A stretch of DNA of 64,000 nucleotides from Nocardia elegans NBRC 108235 (GTDB lineage Bacteria; Actinomycetota; Actinomycetes; Mycobacteriales; Mycobacteriaceae), in contig NZ_BDBF01000001.1 in assembly GCF_001612845.1 (NCBI RefSeq), forward strand, positions 62,001-126,000, written 5' to 3'. Of this stretch, positions 1 through 9,058 are shown in pieces (positions within the stretch are counted from its first letter, which is position 1; every line of letters starts with the position of its first letter). A program made the translations under genes and the position numbers. The notes beneath the pieces are model-generated. The model was not told the DNA's origin. It made no database searches and saw only the letters and a program-made list of their open reading frames with translations.

Positions 1-1963
1 CACTGTCGTGCGGGCGTACTCCGGTCTCGCCCAGCCCGAACGCCGCCGCCACTCGCCGGTCGAGCAGCGCGGCATCGGGTTCGGCTCCGCCGTTGGCCAA
101 TTCGCGAGCCAGATCGATGAGCCGCTGTCCCGCAGCGGTATCCGGATCGGGCAGCGGAAGCCGGGTGACGTACTGCGTGATCCACCGTCGCCGCCCGGCA
201 TAGAGCCGATTTCCGCACACGGCGTCGTAGAACCGCAGCCCGAGCGTCGAATTAGCCACGCCCATCAGCAAATAGGCGATCCGCTCGTCGCCGATATCGG
301 CCAGCGACATCCAGTAACAGTCCCCGTTCACCACCGCCCCGCTGCGATCGAGCGCGAAGCGTGGCGCCACACTGATATCCGGGAACACCACCTTCGGTCG
401 GCACCACAGATGCGGCCGCTGCGGCACCCAGATCTCGAACCACTCCCGTCCCGTGCCGGTGAGGTAGTCCCGAGCTGCCAGGGTGTCCTTGTGCTGAGCG
501 AGATAGGCTGCGGCGAGCGGGTATTCGTTCAGATCGATCGGTGTGCGGCACGAACAGGAAGCATCGTAGGGATACAGCACCCGGGTATCGTGGGCGCGTG
601 CGATCCGCCACGGGACGAGATCGTGATGAGTCAGCAGCCCCCGGAGCAGTTCGGGCTCCGGACAGCAGGGCCGATCCTCCCAACGGTCCGAGATGAAGAC
701 TCGATCCGCATTCGTCTTGATCCCCACCCTGATTCGCGCGACCTCACCGAACGTGCGCCACGTGCCGGCGGCGATCCGCGCCAACCAGGCATCGGTATCG
801 GGTCGCGACATGCGCCACGGAGTTGCGGGATCGAAAGTGCTGGTGAGTGATTCGACTTCGCACTCCACATCGGCCCATGCGTCGCCACCATCGGCGAGAA
901 TTCGCGCGGGCCCGCCGGCCGAACCGCGCCGCGGGTTCCCCGATCCGCCCGGTTCGCCGTGCGCACCGGTCCACAGCGTTCCGGTCTCCACCGCGATGCG
1001 GCGACCGCCGTGGTCGACGACGGAGTCGGCCGGGGCGACCACAGCGTCGAACAGGTCGGCAGCGGCCGTCGGCTCCCGCTCGGACTCGTAGGCCGTGACG
1101 AACCTGCAGGTCCGCTGCTCGTGCCCGCGCACGGCGATTGTCACCGCGGGCAGGACCGCCGCCTCGAACAGCCGAGTGTCCCCGAGGTCGTAGAGCTCCA
1201 CCGGCGTCAGTTCCGCATGCAGCAGCGCCCGCAGATTCGCCCCCGCCTTGGTGCTGAGGAATCGGTTGGCGCACAGCAGACCCAGCACCCCACCGGGGCG
1301 TAACAACCGCGGAATCGTCGCGACGAACGGATGGGTCAAATCGATACGTCCCGACAGCCCGAACTGCTTGCTCAGCATCTGCGCGGTCGCGCCACCCAGC
1401 TGCTGAGTCCGCACATACGGCGGGTTCGTGATCACGGCGTCGAAGTGCGAGTCGGTCAATTCGGTTGCCGCGCAGAGGAAATCCCCCACCCGCCAATCGA
1501 TGACGACACGATTCGACGGCGGCGCGGTATCCACCCCAGGCGCCGCGCCGAGGTATGCGCCGACCGCGTCCGCCACCCGCGATCCCGCCCACGACTCGGC
1601 GGTGCCCTCCTCCGGCCAGACCTGGGACCTGCCCCCGAATCGGCTGTTCCACGACATCCCCCTAGCCTGAGCTTCCCGGACCGCCGCGGCATTCAGGTCG
1701 TACCCCACCAGATGCAAGGAGGTATCCGGAAAGCGTTGTGCCGCAACATATGCCACCGCAGACAGCAACTCACCGTCCCCGCAGGCCGGATCGAGCACCG
1801 CCAATTCGCTCCCCGGTCGCACATGCGCGAGCATCCGCTCCGCGAGAAACTCCGCCAACCGCGGCGGCGTGTAATGCCGCCCGTGCCGTTTCCGCGCCCC
1901 ACCCCCGCCCGGCACCCGTCCCGCCCGGCGGTCTGCTGCTGGCTGCTCTCGCCCGCCGCGCAT
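1..1963 (-). CDS. N6-adenine DNA methyltransferase, Eco57I/TaqI-like (3' end outside window)
   Basis: This frame runs off the left edge, so the C-terminus is missing. Read from the ATG at 1963 it shows HYTPPRLAEFL (residues 30-40), the SAM-binding motif I DPACGDGE (58-65) and the catalytic motif IV NPPY (180-183), followed by PYVRTQQLGG. After these comes a long region typical of target-recognition parts, ending near VTRLPLPDPDTAAGQ close to the edge. These motifs identify an amino-methyltransferase that methylates adenine at N6, acting alone or as the methylase part of a type IIG or PglX-like enzyme. No nuclease motif is visible in the part present. The in-frame stop upstream lies near 2033, and 1963 is the only in-frame ATG before the HYTPP motif. 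The next gene upstream ends at 2071 on the same strand, so the two may be co-transcribed. Confidence 0.8.
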   Translation of the reverse strand, partial: MRGGREQPAADRRAGRVPGGGGARKRHGRHYTPPRLAEFLAERMLAHVRPGSELAVLDPACGDGELLSAVAYVAAQRFPDTSLHLVGYDLNAAAVREAQARGMSWNSRFGGRSQVWPEEGTAESWAGSRVADAVGAYLGAAPGVDTAPPSNRVVIDWRVGDFLCAATELTDSHFDAVITNPPYVRTQQLGGATAQMLSKQFGLSGRIDLTHPFVATIPRLLRPGGVLGLLCANRFLSTKAGANLRALLHAELTPVELYDLGDTRLFEAAVLPAVTIAVRGHEQRTCRFVTAYESEREPTAAADLFDAVVAPADSVVDHGGRRIAVETGTLWTGAHGEPGGSGNPRRGSAGGPARILADGGDAWADVECEVESLTSTFDPATPWRMSRPDTDAWLARIAAGTWRTFGEVARIRVGIKTNADRVFISDRWEDRPCCPEPELLRGLLTHHDLVPWRIARAHDTRVLYPYDASCSCRTPIDLNEYPLAAAYLAQHKDTLAARDYLTGTGREWFEIWVPQRPHLWCRPKVVFPDISVAPRFALDRSGAVVNGDCYWMSLADIGDERIAYLLMGVANSTLGLRFYDAVCGNRLYAGRRRWITQYVTRLPLPDPDTAAGQRLIDLARELANGGAEPDAALLDRRVAAAFGLGETGVRPHDS

Positions 1964-2070
1964 GTCCGCATTGTGCCTGCTGCGAGCGCAAATGTGGGCG
2001 AACTCGACGTATCGCGCCGCCCAGGTCAGCCTCTACCCGCGTGCGGCCCCGTCGACAGCCACGCCACCGT

Positions 2071-3768
2071 TCACCGGCGTTGGACGCGCTCCTCGGGCGG
2101 ACCGACCGCTCCCCGGTCACGCAGGTAGGTCTCCAGGGCGTCCAGATCGGTCGGGCCGACCGCCGTATCCGTGCCCAGCGTGAACACCGCGAAGCCGTCG
2201 CCGCCGGAGGCGAGGAAGTTGTTGGTGGTCACCCGGTAGGTCGCGACCGGATTCACAGGCCCGCCTCCGATGCGGACGGAATCGGCGATCACCTTGTGTC
2301 CCGGGGCGGCCTTGTCGTCGTAGGAGTAGGAGATGCCCGCGACGGAGAGCACGGCGGGTTTGCTCTTGTTGTCCCACTGCTGTTCCAGCAGGTCCAGTAT
2401 CTGGCGGCCGGTGAGGGTGACGGTGACGACCTGATTGCCGAACGGCTGCGTCTCGTAGATGCTGCCGTAGGTGATCGGCCCGGGGCCGATGTCGGCCCGC
2501 ACGCCACCCGGATTCATGAACGCCGCCACGGCCTGCGCCGAATCGTGGGTGACATCGAGCATCGCATCGGCGATCACCGCACCTAGCGGCGATTCGCCGC
2601 CACCGCGATCGCTGCGCGTCAGCGGGGCCGTCGCGGTGCCCACGACCCGTTGCGCGCGCGGCGCCGCCTGGCCGGTGAAGAATGCGATCGACTTGTCCAC
2701 CGCCGGATCGGTTGCGACATCGCGGGTCACCACCCGGTTGACCGCGTGCGCGGACACCTTCCCGTGGTCGAACCGCAGCGTGACATCGGTGATCAGGCGC
2801 CCGTAGGACGCCGCCTGCGTGACCACCTTGCCGTCGAATTCGCAGTTGTAGGCCTGATGGCTGTGCCCGGTGAGCAGCACCTGAACGGCGGGATCCGTGT
2901 GCGCCGCGAGCGCCGGCACATCCGGACTGATGTCGGCGCAACCGTTGTAATCGGTGGTCTTCGCCGGTGTTCCCTGGGCGCCGCCGTCGTGCACCAGGGC
3001 GACAACGGTTTCCGCACCGGCCTGTTTCATGGCGGGCACGTACCTGTTGATCGCCTCGGCTTCCTCGCCGAAGGTGTAACCGCGAATTCCTTCCGGGAAA
3101 ACGAGATTCACCGTATCGGGCGTCACCACCCCGACGACACCGACCTTGTGCCCGCCGATCGTCAGCATCGTCCACGGCCGCACTCCGGCCGGAGGCTCAC
3201 CGCGGGAGTCGGTGAGATTGGCGGCGAGGAAATCGAAGTGTGCTCCCGTGAACAGATCTCCCGGTGAGCACCCATCCAGCGCACAGCCGCCCGCGCGCAA
3301 CCGTCCCAGCTCCACGACCCCGTGGTCCAGCTCGTGATTGCCCACCGCCGACGCCGCCACCCCGATCTGGTTGAGATAGCCGATCGTCGGCTCGTCGTGG
3401 AACAGCGACGACACCAGCGGACTCGCCCCGATATTGTCCCCCGCCGACACCACCGCGCTGTCCGGATACGCCGCCCGCAACCGCTGCAGATGCGTGGCCA
3501 GATACGCCGCCCCGCCCGCGATGTACTCGCCCATCTGCCCGTTGCTCGCCTCCGGCGGTTCCAGATTGCCGTGCAGATCGTTGATCCCGAACAGATGGAC
3601 CTCGCCGGGTTGCGCCGCCGGAAGGTCGCTGGTGGAGACCAGCGGTATCGCGCCCTGATGTGTGGTTTCGCTGCTTCCGCCGCATCCGGACAGCGCGACC
3701 AGACTCATCGCGACGGCACCACCGGCCGCCATGCGCCGCAGAACACCCATACCGTCAGACTCTGACAT
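2071..3768 (-). CDS. secreted 5'-nucleotidase / metallophosphatase lipoprotein
   Basis: A 565-residue protein of the UshA/5'-nucleotidase family, expected to hydrolyse nucleotides or related phosphate esters outside the membrane. The N-terminus has a short charged stretch, a hydrophobic segment and the lipobox VALSGC, so it should be lipid-anchored. The metallophosphatase domain shows its metal-binding motifs: GINDLHGN, GDNIGAS, GNHELDHG and LTGHSHQ. The C-terminal nucleotide-binding domain is present, with ADIGPGPITYG and the LASGGDGF region. I chose the ATG at 3768. An ATG at 3750 is also possible, because both leave the signal sequence intact; the open frame extends further upstream without a plausible signal. 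The gene is followed at 108 bp by the methyltransferase and preceded by a P450 on the same strand. Confidence 0.88.
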   Translation of the reverse strand: MSESDGMGVLRRMAAGGAVAMSLVALSGCGGSSETTHQGAIPLVSTSDLPAAQPGEVHLFGINDLHGNLEPPEASNGQMGEYIAGGAAYLATHLQRLRAAYPDSAVVSAGDNIGASPLVSSLFHDEPTIGYLNQIGVAASAVGNHELDHGVVELGRLRAGGCALDGCSPGDLFTGAHFDFLAANLTDSRGEPPAGVRPWTMLTIGGHKVGVVGVVTPDTVNLVFPEGIRGYTFGEEAEAINRYVPAMKQAGAETVVALVHDGGAQGTPAKTTDYNGCADISPDVPALAAHTDPAVQVLLTGHSHQAYNCEFDGKVVTQAASYGRLITDVTLRFDHGKVSAHAVNRVVTRDVATDPAVDKSIAFFTGQAAPRAQRVVGTATAPLTRSDRGGGESPLGAVIADAMLDVTHDSAQAVAAFMNPGGVRADIGPGPITYGSIYETQPFGNQVVTVTLTGRQILDLLEQQWDNKSKPAVLSVAGISYSYDDKAAPGHKVIADSVRIGGGPVNPVATYRVTTNNFLASGGDGFAVFTLGTDTAVGPTDLDALETYLRDRGAVGPPEERVQRR

Positions 3769-3851
3769 ACGGGAACGTCCCCGAAACGACGGTTCGGTGA
3801 ACTCTGCTGTCGCCCTGCGCCATCGCCGACCCGAGACGGCTGCTCGGCGCG

Positions 3852-5093
3852 TCAGCCCACGGTGATCGGCAATGTCTCCCAGCCGCGCACGGTCGAGGTC
3901 GACGACAAGGTGATGTCGTCCCAGTCGACATCCCACGTCGGGAAGCGGCGCAGCAGCTCCTCCAGCGCCACCCTGCCCTCGAGCCGGGCCAGCGCCGCGC
4001 CCAAGCAGAAGTGGGTGCCGAGGCCGAAGGTGCGCAGGTTGCTGATCTTGCGGTGGATGTCGAACCGCTCCGGGTCGTCCCAGCGTTCCTCGTCGCGGTT
4101 CGCCGACGCGACGAGCAGCATCATCGCGCTGCCGGCGGGCACGGTGGTCCCGTAGAGCTGGACATCTTTCGTGACGTAGCGGGCGATGGCGTGGCCGGTG
4201 GGCTCGAATCGCAGCGTCTCCTCGATCGCGTTCGGGATCAGGCTCGGATCGGCGACGAGTTCGGCGCGCTGTTCGGGGTGGCGGGCGAGCAGCGCACCCA
4301 GCCAGCCGATCAGCCTGGCGGTGGTCTCGTTACCGGCCCCCGCGACGACGGAGACATAGGTCAGGATCTCGTCGCGCGTCAGCGTCCGCGTCACGCCCTC
4401 GGTGTCGACGAATTCGGCGCGCATCAACTCGGTCATCAGATCGTCGGAGGGATTGTCGGCGCGCCAGTCGATGTATTGGGCGAACTGTTCGGCATCCGGA
4501 ATCGCCTTGTCGGAGATCTGCATTCCCTGCCCGGGCTCGGTGCGCAGCGCGCTGTCGGCCTTGTCTCGCACGGTCTGCTGATCGGCCTCCGGGATACCGA
4601 GCAACATGCCGATCACGCGCATCGGCACCTCGTTCGCGAACGCGGTCATCAGATCGAACCGGTCTTTTCCGGCGAGCCGGTCCAGCGACCGCCGGCACAG
4701 GTCGCGGATCTGCGGCTCCAGCGACATCACCCGCCGGGGCGTGAACACCCGCTTGAGCAGCGCGCGGTGGATGTCGTGCGCCGGCGGATCCTCCATCAGC
4801 AACGTGCCCGGCGGAATCTCGATCCCCGCCTTGATGATCTCCAGAATCGGCCCCCGCGACGACGAGTACGTCTCCCAGTCCAGCAGTGCGGGATCGATAT
4901 CCGACGCGCGGGTGAGGGCGTAGAAGTCGTGCTTGTCGTTGTAGTAGAGCGGCGCTTGCGCCCGCATCCGCCGATAGATCGGGTAGGGGTCCTTCGCGAT
5001 CTCGCGGTCGAACGGGTCCCAGTAGACCGCGTCGGCGCTATCGGGCGCGGGGGCGTCGTCGAGTGCTGTGGCAGGGCGAGGCGTGTCAGGCAT
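3852..5093 (-). CDS. cytochrome P450
   Basis: A 413-residue soluble bacterial P450, a haem monooxygenase needing ferredoxin and reductase partners not encoded here. It has the I-helix oxygen-binding motif AGAGNETT, the K-helix ExxR as ETLR, and the haem-ligand loop FGLGTHFCLG, with Cys as the thiolate ligand. Length is normal for class I bacterial P450s. The substrate cannot be told from sequence. I prefer the ATG at 5093 over 5102 because GAGAGA lies nine bases before it. Repeated GAGAAT elements lie directly upstream and may be an operator. Confidence 0.88.
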   Translation of the reverse strand: MPDTPRPATALDDAPAPDSADAVYWDPFDREIAKDPYPIYRRMRAQAPLYYNDKHDFYALTRASDIDPALLDWETYSSSRGPILEIIKAGIEIPPGTLLMEDPPAHDIHRALLKRVFTPRRVMSLEPQIRDLCRRSLDRLAGKDRFDLMTAFANEVPMRVIGMLLGIPEADQQTVRDKADSALRTEPGQGMQISDKAIPDAEQFAQYIDWRADNPSDDLMTELMRAEFVDTEGVTRTLTRDEILTYVSVVAGAGNETTARLIGWLGALLARHPEQRAELVADPSLIPNAIEETLRFEPTGHAIARYVTKDVQLYGTTVPAGSAMMLLVASANRDEERWDDPERFDIHRKISNLRTFGLGTHFCLGAALARLEGRVALEELLRRFPTWDVDWDDITLSSTSTVRGWETLPITVG

Positions 5094-5100
5094 ACGGATC

Positions 5101-5140
5101 ATTCTCTCTCAATGAGAATGAGAATTCCATAGTCGAGAAT
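5101..5140. promoter_or_regulatory. repeated GAGAAT elements upstream of the P450
   Basis: GAGAAT occurs at 5114-5119, 5120-5125 and 5135-5140, and its complement ATTCTC at 5101-5106, overlapping the ribosome-binding region of the P450. This makes an inverted repeat with a 7-base spacer followed by two further direct copies. Such an arrangement suits a repressor site. The A/T-rich register recalls Fur-type boxes, but the match is loose and no regulator gene is adjacent. Confidence 0.3.
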
Positions 5141-5628
5141 ATCGATACCGTTCGTGGGTGCCGCTGGGCCGCCGCGGGGCCCGCCGCGCGCCCGACGGGC
5201 AGCGCCCGCCCGTACCGGACCCCGGTCGACGCCTTCCGAACGGCACCGCCGTTCCGGCGAGAAGTTCCTGGTAGCCCCGAGCTGTCATTGTTGCCGATTC
5301 GGTGGCATCCGACGAAGCCCGGAACGCAACCCCACTACCGGGTGTCCAGCCGGGGAGGTCCGCACGGCCCGCACCTCGACAGGCAACGCCGACGATGCGG
5401 AACGTCGAGCCGACCGGTCCGCGTACACCCTCAGCGACTCCGAGTCGACATTCCGTCCGGTCGGAATTTGTTATCTTATCTCACTTTTCGACCCTCCATC
5501 GGCCGCCGAGCAGCCCACCAGCCATTACCGCCCGAAAGCCGTTGTAGCGCAGTGTTATCACGCGACTTTCGGTGGAAGCACTCGGTTAACGTTGATGTGT
5601 TACAACGCTTCTGGAGGTCGAACCGGCC
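5141..5628. other. intergenic region between divergent P450 and NERD-like gene
   Basis: No convincing gene is seen here. The stretch must hold the promoters of the two divergent genes. Two near-identical 12-base direct repeats, GTGTTATCACGC (5552-5563) and GTGTTACAACGC (5597-5608), precede the NERD-like gene and may be regulator sites. GGAGG at about 5613-5617 is the ribosome-binding site of that gene. Confidence 0.35.
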
Positions 5629-7077
5629 ATGCTGATAATCAACGGCGACATCACCAAACCGAAGGCCCAACAGCAGGTCGTCGAATGGCTCGCGAACTAC
5701 GTCACCCAACCCGGAATCGCCGTCTCCGGCGTCTACATCCCGAGGCTGGACGGCGGGAGCACCGAAGCCGATCTTCTGGTTTTCACTCCGCACGCGGCGG
5801 CCGTCATCGAGGTCGACGCTCTGCGCAAGAAGACCCGCGGACCACTGTCGTATTCGATGAACGAGCGGTGGTCCGCACCCGGCATCCACGGCGACCCGGT
5901 CCAACTCCGCGGCGACGACCCCAACCCGCTGCACCAAGTGCGCAGGCCCGTCTCCGCCCTGAGAACCTTCGTCGCCGAACTGACACGCGGCCCGGAACCG
6001 TTCGTAGACGGCCTGATCCTGCTCATCCCCAAGTCGGGCAACACGGTCACCCTCGACAGGGGTCCGATGCCCGCCGGGTTCACCGTCCTGCTCGGCGACA
6101 GCGCCTCCCAGCTCTACTCGTGGTTCGGCCGAACCGCCCAGCATCGCGACCGAACACCGTGGACCGCGGAGCTGGTCGTCACCGCGCTGACAGCCCTGCG
6201 AGTCGATCGCACCCGCGACGCCGAAAGCCGCCGCCGGCTCTACGCGGAACTGGTGGCGGAGGGATTCCCGACCGAGGTGTCGGCGGTGCCGAGAGAAGGA
6301 GACGGGAGCTCAACTACCTCGGCGTCCCCTGACGCCCCGGTCGCCCAGCCGGAAAAGGCAGACCAAGCCCGACTGAATCCACAGGTGGCCCCGACAGATT
6401 CACACCTCCCGCCATCGCAGCACGCCCCACACAACGCCGCCCCACCGGCCGCGTCGCCGGACCAAGCCCCGCCAACCTCACCGGTTTCCTACGCCGCGGC
6501 CCGCCCCTCGACCCCACCGGCTTCGCACACCGACGCCAGTCCCGCACCGGCGCCGAGAGTGGACCCGATACCGGCTCCCGCGTCCACATCCGACCCGGCC
6601 GCCCACGCTCCAACCGCGGCGTCCCCAGCAGCCACAACGACGCATCCCTCGAACTCCGCTCCGATCCCCCGGTCGGCACCTCCCCGGAGAATGGACGAGC
6701 ACACGCGCACCCCTTCTCGGTCGGACATCAACGCCCACACCACGCCGATCACTTCTCACCAAACCAAGGCACCGGACCCCAACTGGCAGGAGCCAGCCAC
6801 AGACTCCGCCCGAACCCAACCCCCAGCACGCCACCGCCTCCGCACCGCACTCCTCGGCATCGCCGCCGCACTGATCCTCATCTGCGGCATCGGCTACATG
6901 GCCGGCAAAGACCACCCTCGCGCACAATCCGACTCCCAACCGGCACCATCCCAGGTCCGCCCGCCCGAGAGGACAACGACGCCCGCCCCGCCGCCCACCG
7001 AACCCCCAGGCACACAGCACCATTCGGCAATGCCTACGGAGGGGGCAACCTGCTATCCGTTCCAAGCAGGCTGCTGA
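5629..7077 (+). CDS. NERD-like domain protein with disordered linker and membrane anchor
   Basis: A 482-residue protein. Residues about 1-200 resemble the nuclease-related NERD domain: a core strand EADLLVFTPHAAAVIEV is followed by a basic patch. Active NERD domains normally carry ExK at this point, but here the sequence reads IEVDALRKK, so the catalytic lysine is not in its usual place and nuclease activity is doubtful. Residues about 210-400 are a low-complexity Pro/Ala/Ser/Thr-rich linker. A single hydrophobic segment (ALLGIAAALILICGIGYMAG) lies near residues 405-425, followed by a short Pro/Thr-rich tail. This suggests a membrane protein with the NERD domain in the cytoplasm. GGAGG stands eleven bases before the ATG. 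The gene is monocistronic as far as can be seen. Confidence 0.6.
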   Translation: MLIINGDITKPKAQQQVVEWLANYVTQPGIAVSGVYIPRLDGGSTEADLLVFTPHAAAVIEVDALRKKTRGPLSYSMNERWSAPGIHGDPVQLRGDDPNPLHQVRRPVSALRTFVAELTRGPEPFVDGLILLIPKSGNTVTLDRGPMPAGFTVLLGDSASQLYSWFGRTAQHRDRTPWTAELVVTALTALRVDRTRDAESRRRLYAELVAEGFPTEVSAVPREGDGSSTTSASPDAPVAQPEKADQARLNPQVAPTDSHLPPSQHAPHNAAPPAASPDQAPPTSPVSYAAARPSTPPASHTDASPAPAPRVDPIPAPASTSDPAAHAPTAASPAATTTHPSNSAPIPRSAPPRRMDEHTRTPSRSDINAHTTPITSHQTKAPDPNWQEPATDSARTQPPARHRLRTALLGIAAALILICGIGYMAGKDHPRAQSDSQPAPSQVRPPERTTTPAPPPTEPPGTQHHSAMPTEGATCYPFQAGC

Positions 7078-7103
7078 CCGTTCCGTCGCGAACTCGTCAT
7101 AAC

Positions 7104-7256
7104 GGTGGCTCGCGCAGCGGCACGCAGGCGAGGGTCTCGAAGATCGAGCGAGGCGAGGTGTCCGGCATCGACCCGATCCGAGCGTATGTCTCGGCTCTGG
7201 GCGGATCGGTCGACCTTGTCGTCACCCTCGGCGACCGTACCTGGAAGGTCGCCTGA
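7104..7256 (+). pseudogene. C-terminal remnant of an XRE-family helix-turn-helix antitoxin-like gene
   Basis: In the frame ending at the TGA of 7254-7256 the translation reads GTQARVSKIERGEVSG and then DPIRAYVSALGGSVDLVV, ending GDRTWKVA. This is the second half of a typical XRE DNA-binding domain plus the conserved tail seen in HigA-like antitoxins. The first helices and a start codon are missing, and the upstream sequence in this frame does not resemble the family. I take it as a fragment left by deletion; no toxin partner is adjacent. Confidence 0.6.
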
Positions 7257-7295
7257 AACCTCTCGCCTCGCTCGACTACTTCGCGTCGACAGCAC

Positions 7296-8753
7296 CTACT
7301 CGAAGCCGGGCGGCGGGGTGAATCCGCCGAACTCCTGCTCGAGCAATTCGGCGAATCGCAAGGTCGTCGGGTCTTCGAGATAGGGGCCGATGATCTGCAT
7401 GCCGAAGGGCAGCCCCTCCGGTGAGCGTCCGATCGGAGCTGCGGTGGCCGGGAGCCCGAGCAGGGTGGCGATACTCGCCCATATCAGGTTGTGGTTGTAC
7501 GGGTAGGCGGTGCCGTCGATTTCGAGCGTGCGAGTGTCCATTGCCGAATGGTCGTGGGGGAAAGCGGGTGTCGGCGTGATCGGGCACAGCACCACGTCGA
7601 ATTCGTCGAACAGCTGTCGCCACCTGTCGGCCAGGCCGATGCGGACGCGGTCGGCCTTCATCCAATCGCCGTGGCTGGCGACGAATGCTCGTTGGATGAC
7701 CGCCTCGAGGGTGTCGGTCTCCGGCGGTATCTCGGCTACGACAGCTTGGATCGCACGGATGGCGTCGGGCGGCGCATCGGCGCCGAATTGCGACATCAGC
7801 AGTGTGAAATAGGTTTTCGCCGTCAGCGTGAGGTCGGGCAGTAGCGCACTCTGCCGCGCGACCGAGGTACCGGCCTTCTCGAGTCCCTGCGCGATCCGTT
7901 CGAAACCGTCGCGAATCACGGTGGCGGTCGGCACCAGCGGATGGCTGTCGATGATCAGCACGCGGAATTGTGCGAGTTCCTCGCCGCGCGGCGGTGACAG
8001 CTCGAGCTTGTAGGCGACCGCTTCCACGTCGTCAGGCCCTGCCAAGAGCCGTGTCGCCAAGGTCAGGTCGGCGGCACTGCGAGTCATCGGCCCGACTACG
8101 GGAAGGTCCATCGGTGCCGCCAGCGCCGGGGTCCGTGGCGGTACGTGTCCGCGCCCCGGCAACAGTGTGCGGGACGGTTTGTGCGAGTAGACGCCGCAGA
8201 AATGTGCCGGAACCCGCAAGGAGCCGCCGATATCGGAGCCGAGCGCGAGCGAGACGTACCCCGCCGCGAGCGCGGCGGCCGAACCTCCGGACGAGCCACC
8301 GGGCGAACGGGTCAGATCCCAAGGATTGTTGGTCGTGCCGTAGATGTCGTTGTAGGACTGCCAATCACGCAGGAAGAACGGCACATTCGTTTTGCCGACG
8401 ACAACGCCGCCCGCTGCCTTGACGCGCGAGACCAGCACCGCGTCCTCGGCCGGCTCCCACCCCTTCGCGTCGGGCAGACCCCACGTGGTCGGCAGTCCGG
8501 CGATATTGAACGATTCCTTCACCGCGACCGGAACACCGAGTAGCGGCGCATCCTCGCCCCGCGCCAATGCCGCATCGGCCTGTTTCGCCGCGACGCGAGC
8601 GCGCTCGAAATCCCGCACCACAACGGCATTGACCTTCTCGTCGAACTTCTCGATCCGCGCAATGCTCAGTTCAAGCAGTTCGGTCGCCGAGATGGTCTTG
8701 GCCTGCAACGCGGCTACCTGTTCCCGCAGCGTCGCAAACTCCGGTCCGGGCAT
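7296..8753 (-). CDS. amidase (amidase signature family)
   Basis: A 485-residue member of the amidase signature family, hydrolysing carboxamides to acid and ammonia. The Ser-cisSer-Lys triad is visible: Lys in PVAVKESF, the glycine/serine-rich loop SPGGSSGGSAAALAAG and the nucleophile serine in GSDIGGSLRVPA. Length fits the family. It ends with EFGGFTPPPGFE, a tail common in actinobacterial amidases. I chose the ATG at 8753 because AAGGAGA lies six bases upstream; an earlier ATG at 8807 has no such site. The substrate is unknown, and no nitrile hydratase or nitrilase is nearby. The upstream 36 bases hold a perfect inverted repeat. Confidence 0.88.
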   Translation of the reverse strand: MPGPEFATLREQVAALQAKTISATELLELSIARIEKFDEKVNAVVVRDFERARVAAKQADAALARGEDAPLLGVPVAVKESFNIAGLPTTWGLPDAKGWEPAEDAVLVSRVKAAGGVVVGKTNVPFFLRDWQSYNDIYGTTNNPWDLTRSPGGSSGGSAAALAAGYVSLALGSDIGGSLRVPAHFCGVYSHKPSRTLLPGRGHVPPRTPALAAPMDLPVVGPMTRSAADLTLATRLLAGPDDVEAVAYKLELSPPRGEELAQFRVLIIDSHPLVPTATVIRDGFERIAQGLEKAGTSVARQSALLPDLTLTAKTYFTLLMSQFGADAPPDAIRAIQAVVAEIPPETDTLEAVIQRAFVASHGDWMKADRVRIGLADRWRQLFDEFDVVLCPITPTPAFPHDHSAMDTRTLEIDGTAYPYNHNLIWASIATLLGLPATAAPIGRSPEGLPFGMQIIGPYLEDPTTLRFAELLEQEFGGFTPPPGFE

Positions 8754-8770
8754 CAGTTCTCCTTGCATCT

Positions 8771-8789
8771 CCGGGTGCGTGGCACCCGG
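8771..8789. promoter_or_regulatory. perfect 8-bp inverted repeat upstream of the amidase
   Basis: CCGGGTGC (8771-8778) and GCACCCGG (8782-8789) form a perfect stem around GTG, 17 to 36 bases upstream of the amidase start. It could be an operator or an RNA hairpin in the leader. It is not followed by a T-run, so it is not an intrinsic terminator. Confidence 0.3.
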
Positions 8790-9058
8790 TGTTCGTGGCC
8801 GAGGCATCGGTCCGGATCCGCCGTGACAGACGCGATCCTATACAACCGCGAGCAGACGAGACTTATTCCCACAGAAGGCAATTCGCACTTATGCGGGGCA
8901 TGGGCAGGCACTTTCTGTCAACCTCGGAAGCCACGGCAATGTCCGCGGACGGTCAGTTCGAACCGATGCTCGGCGGAGCACGGTAGCCGGTGAACCATCC
9001 GTGATTTCGAGCAACAGAAGCCACTCCTCCGCAGGCGCGCTCAACTAGGCTGCCGATC
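8790..9058. other. intergenic region between divergent amidase and F420-type oxidoreductase
   Basis: No gene is seen. A TAGGCT hexamer at 9046-9051 lies seven bases before the ATG at 9059, and no Shine-Dalgarno sequence is present. This suggests that the oxidoreductase mRNA is leaderless, as is common in actinobacteria. Confidence 0.35.
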
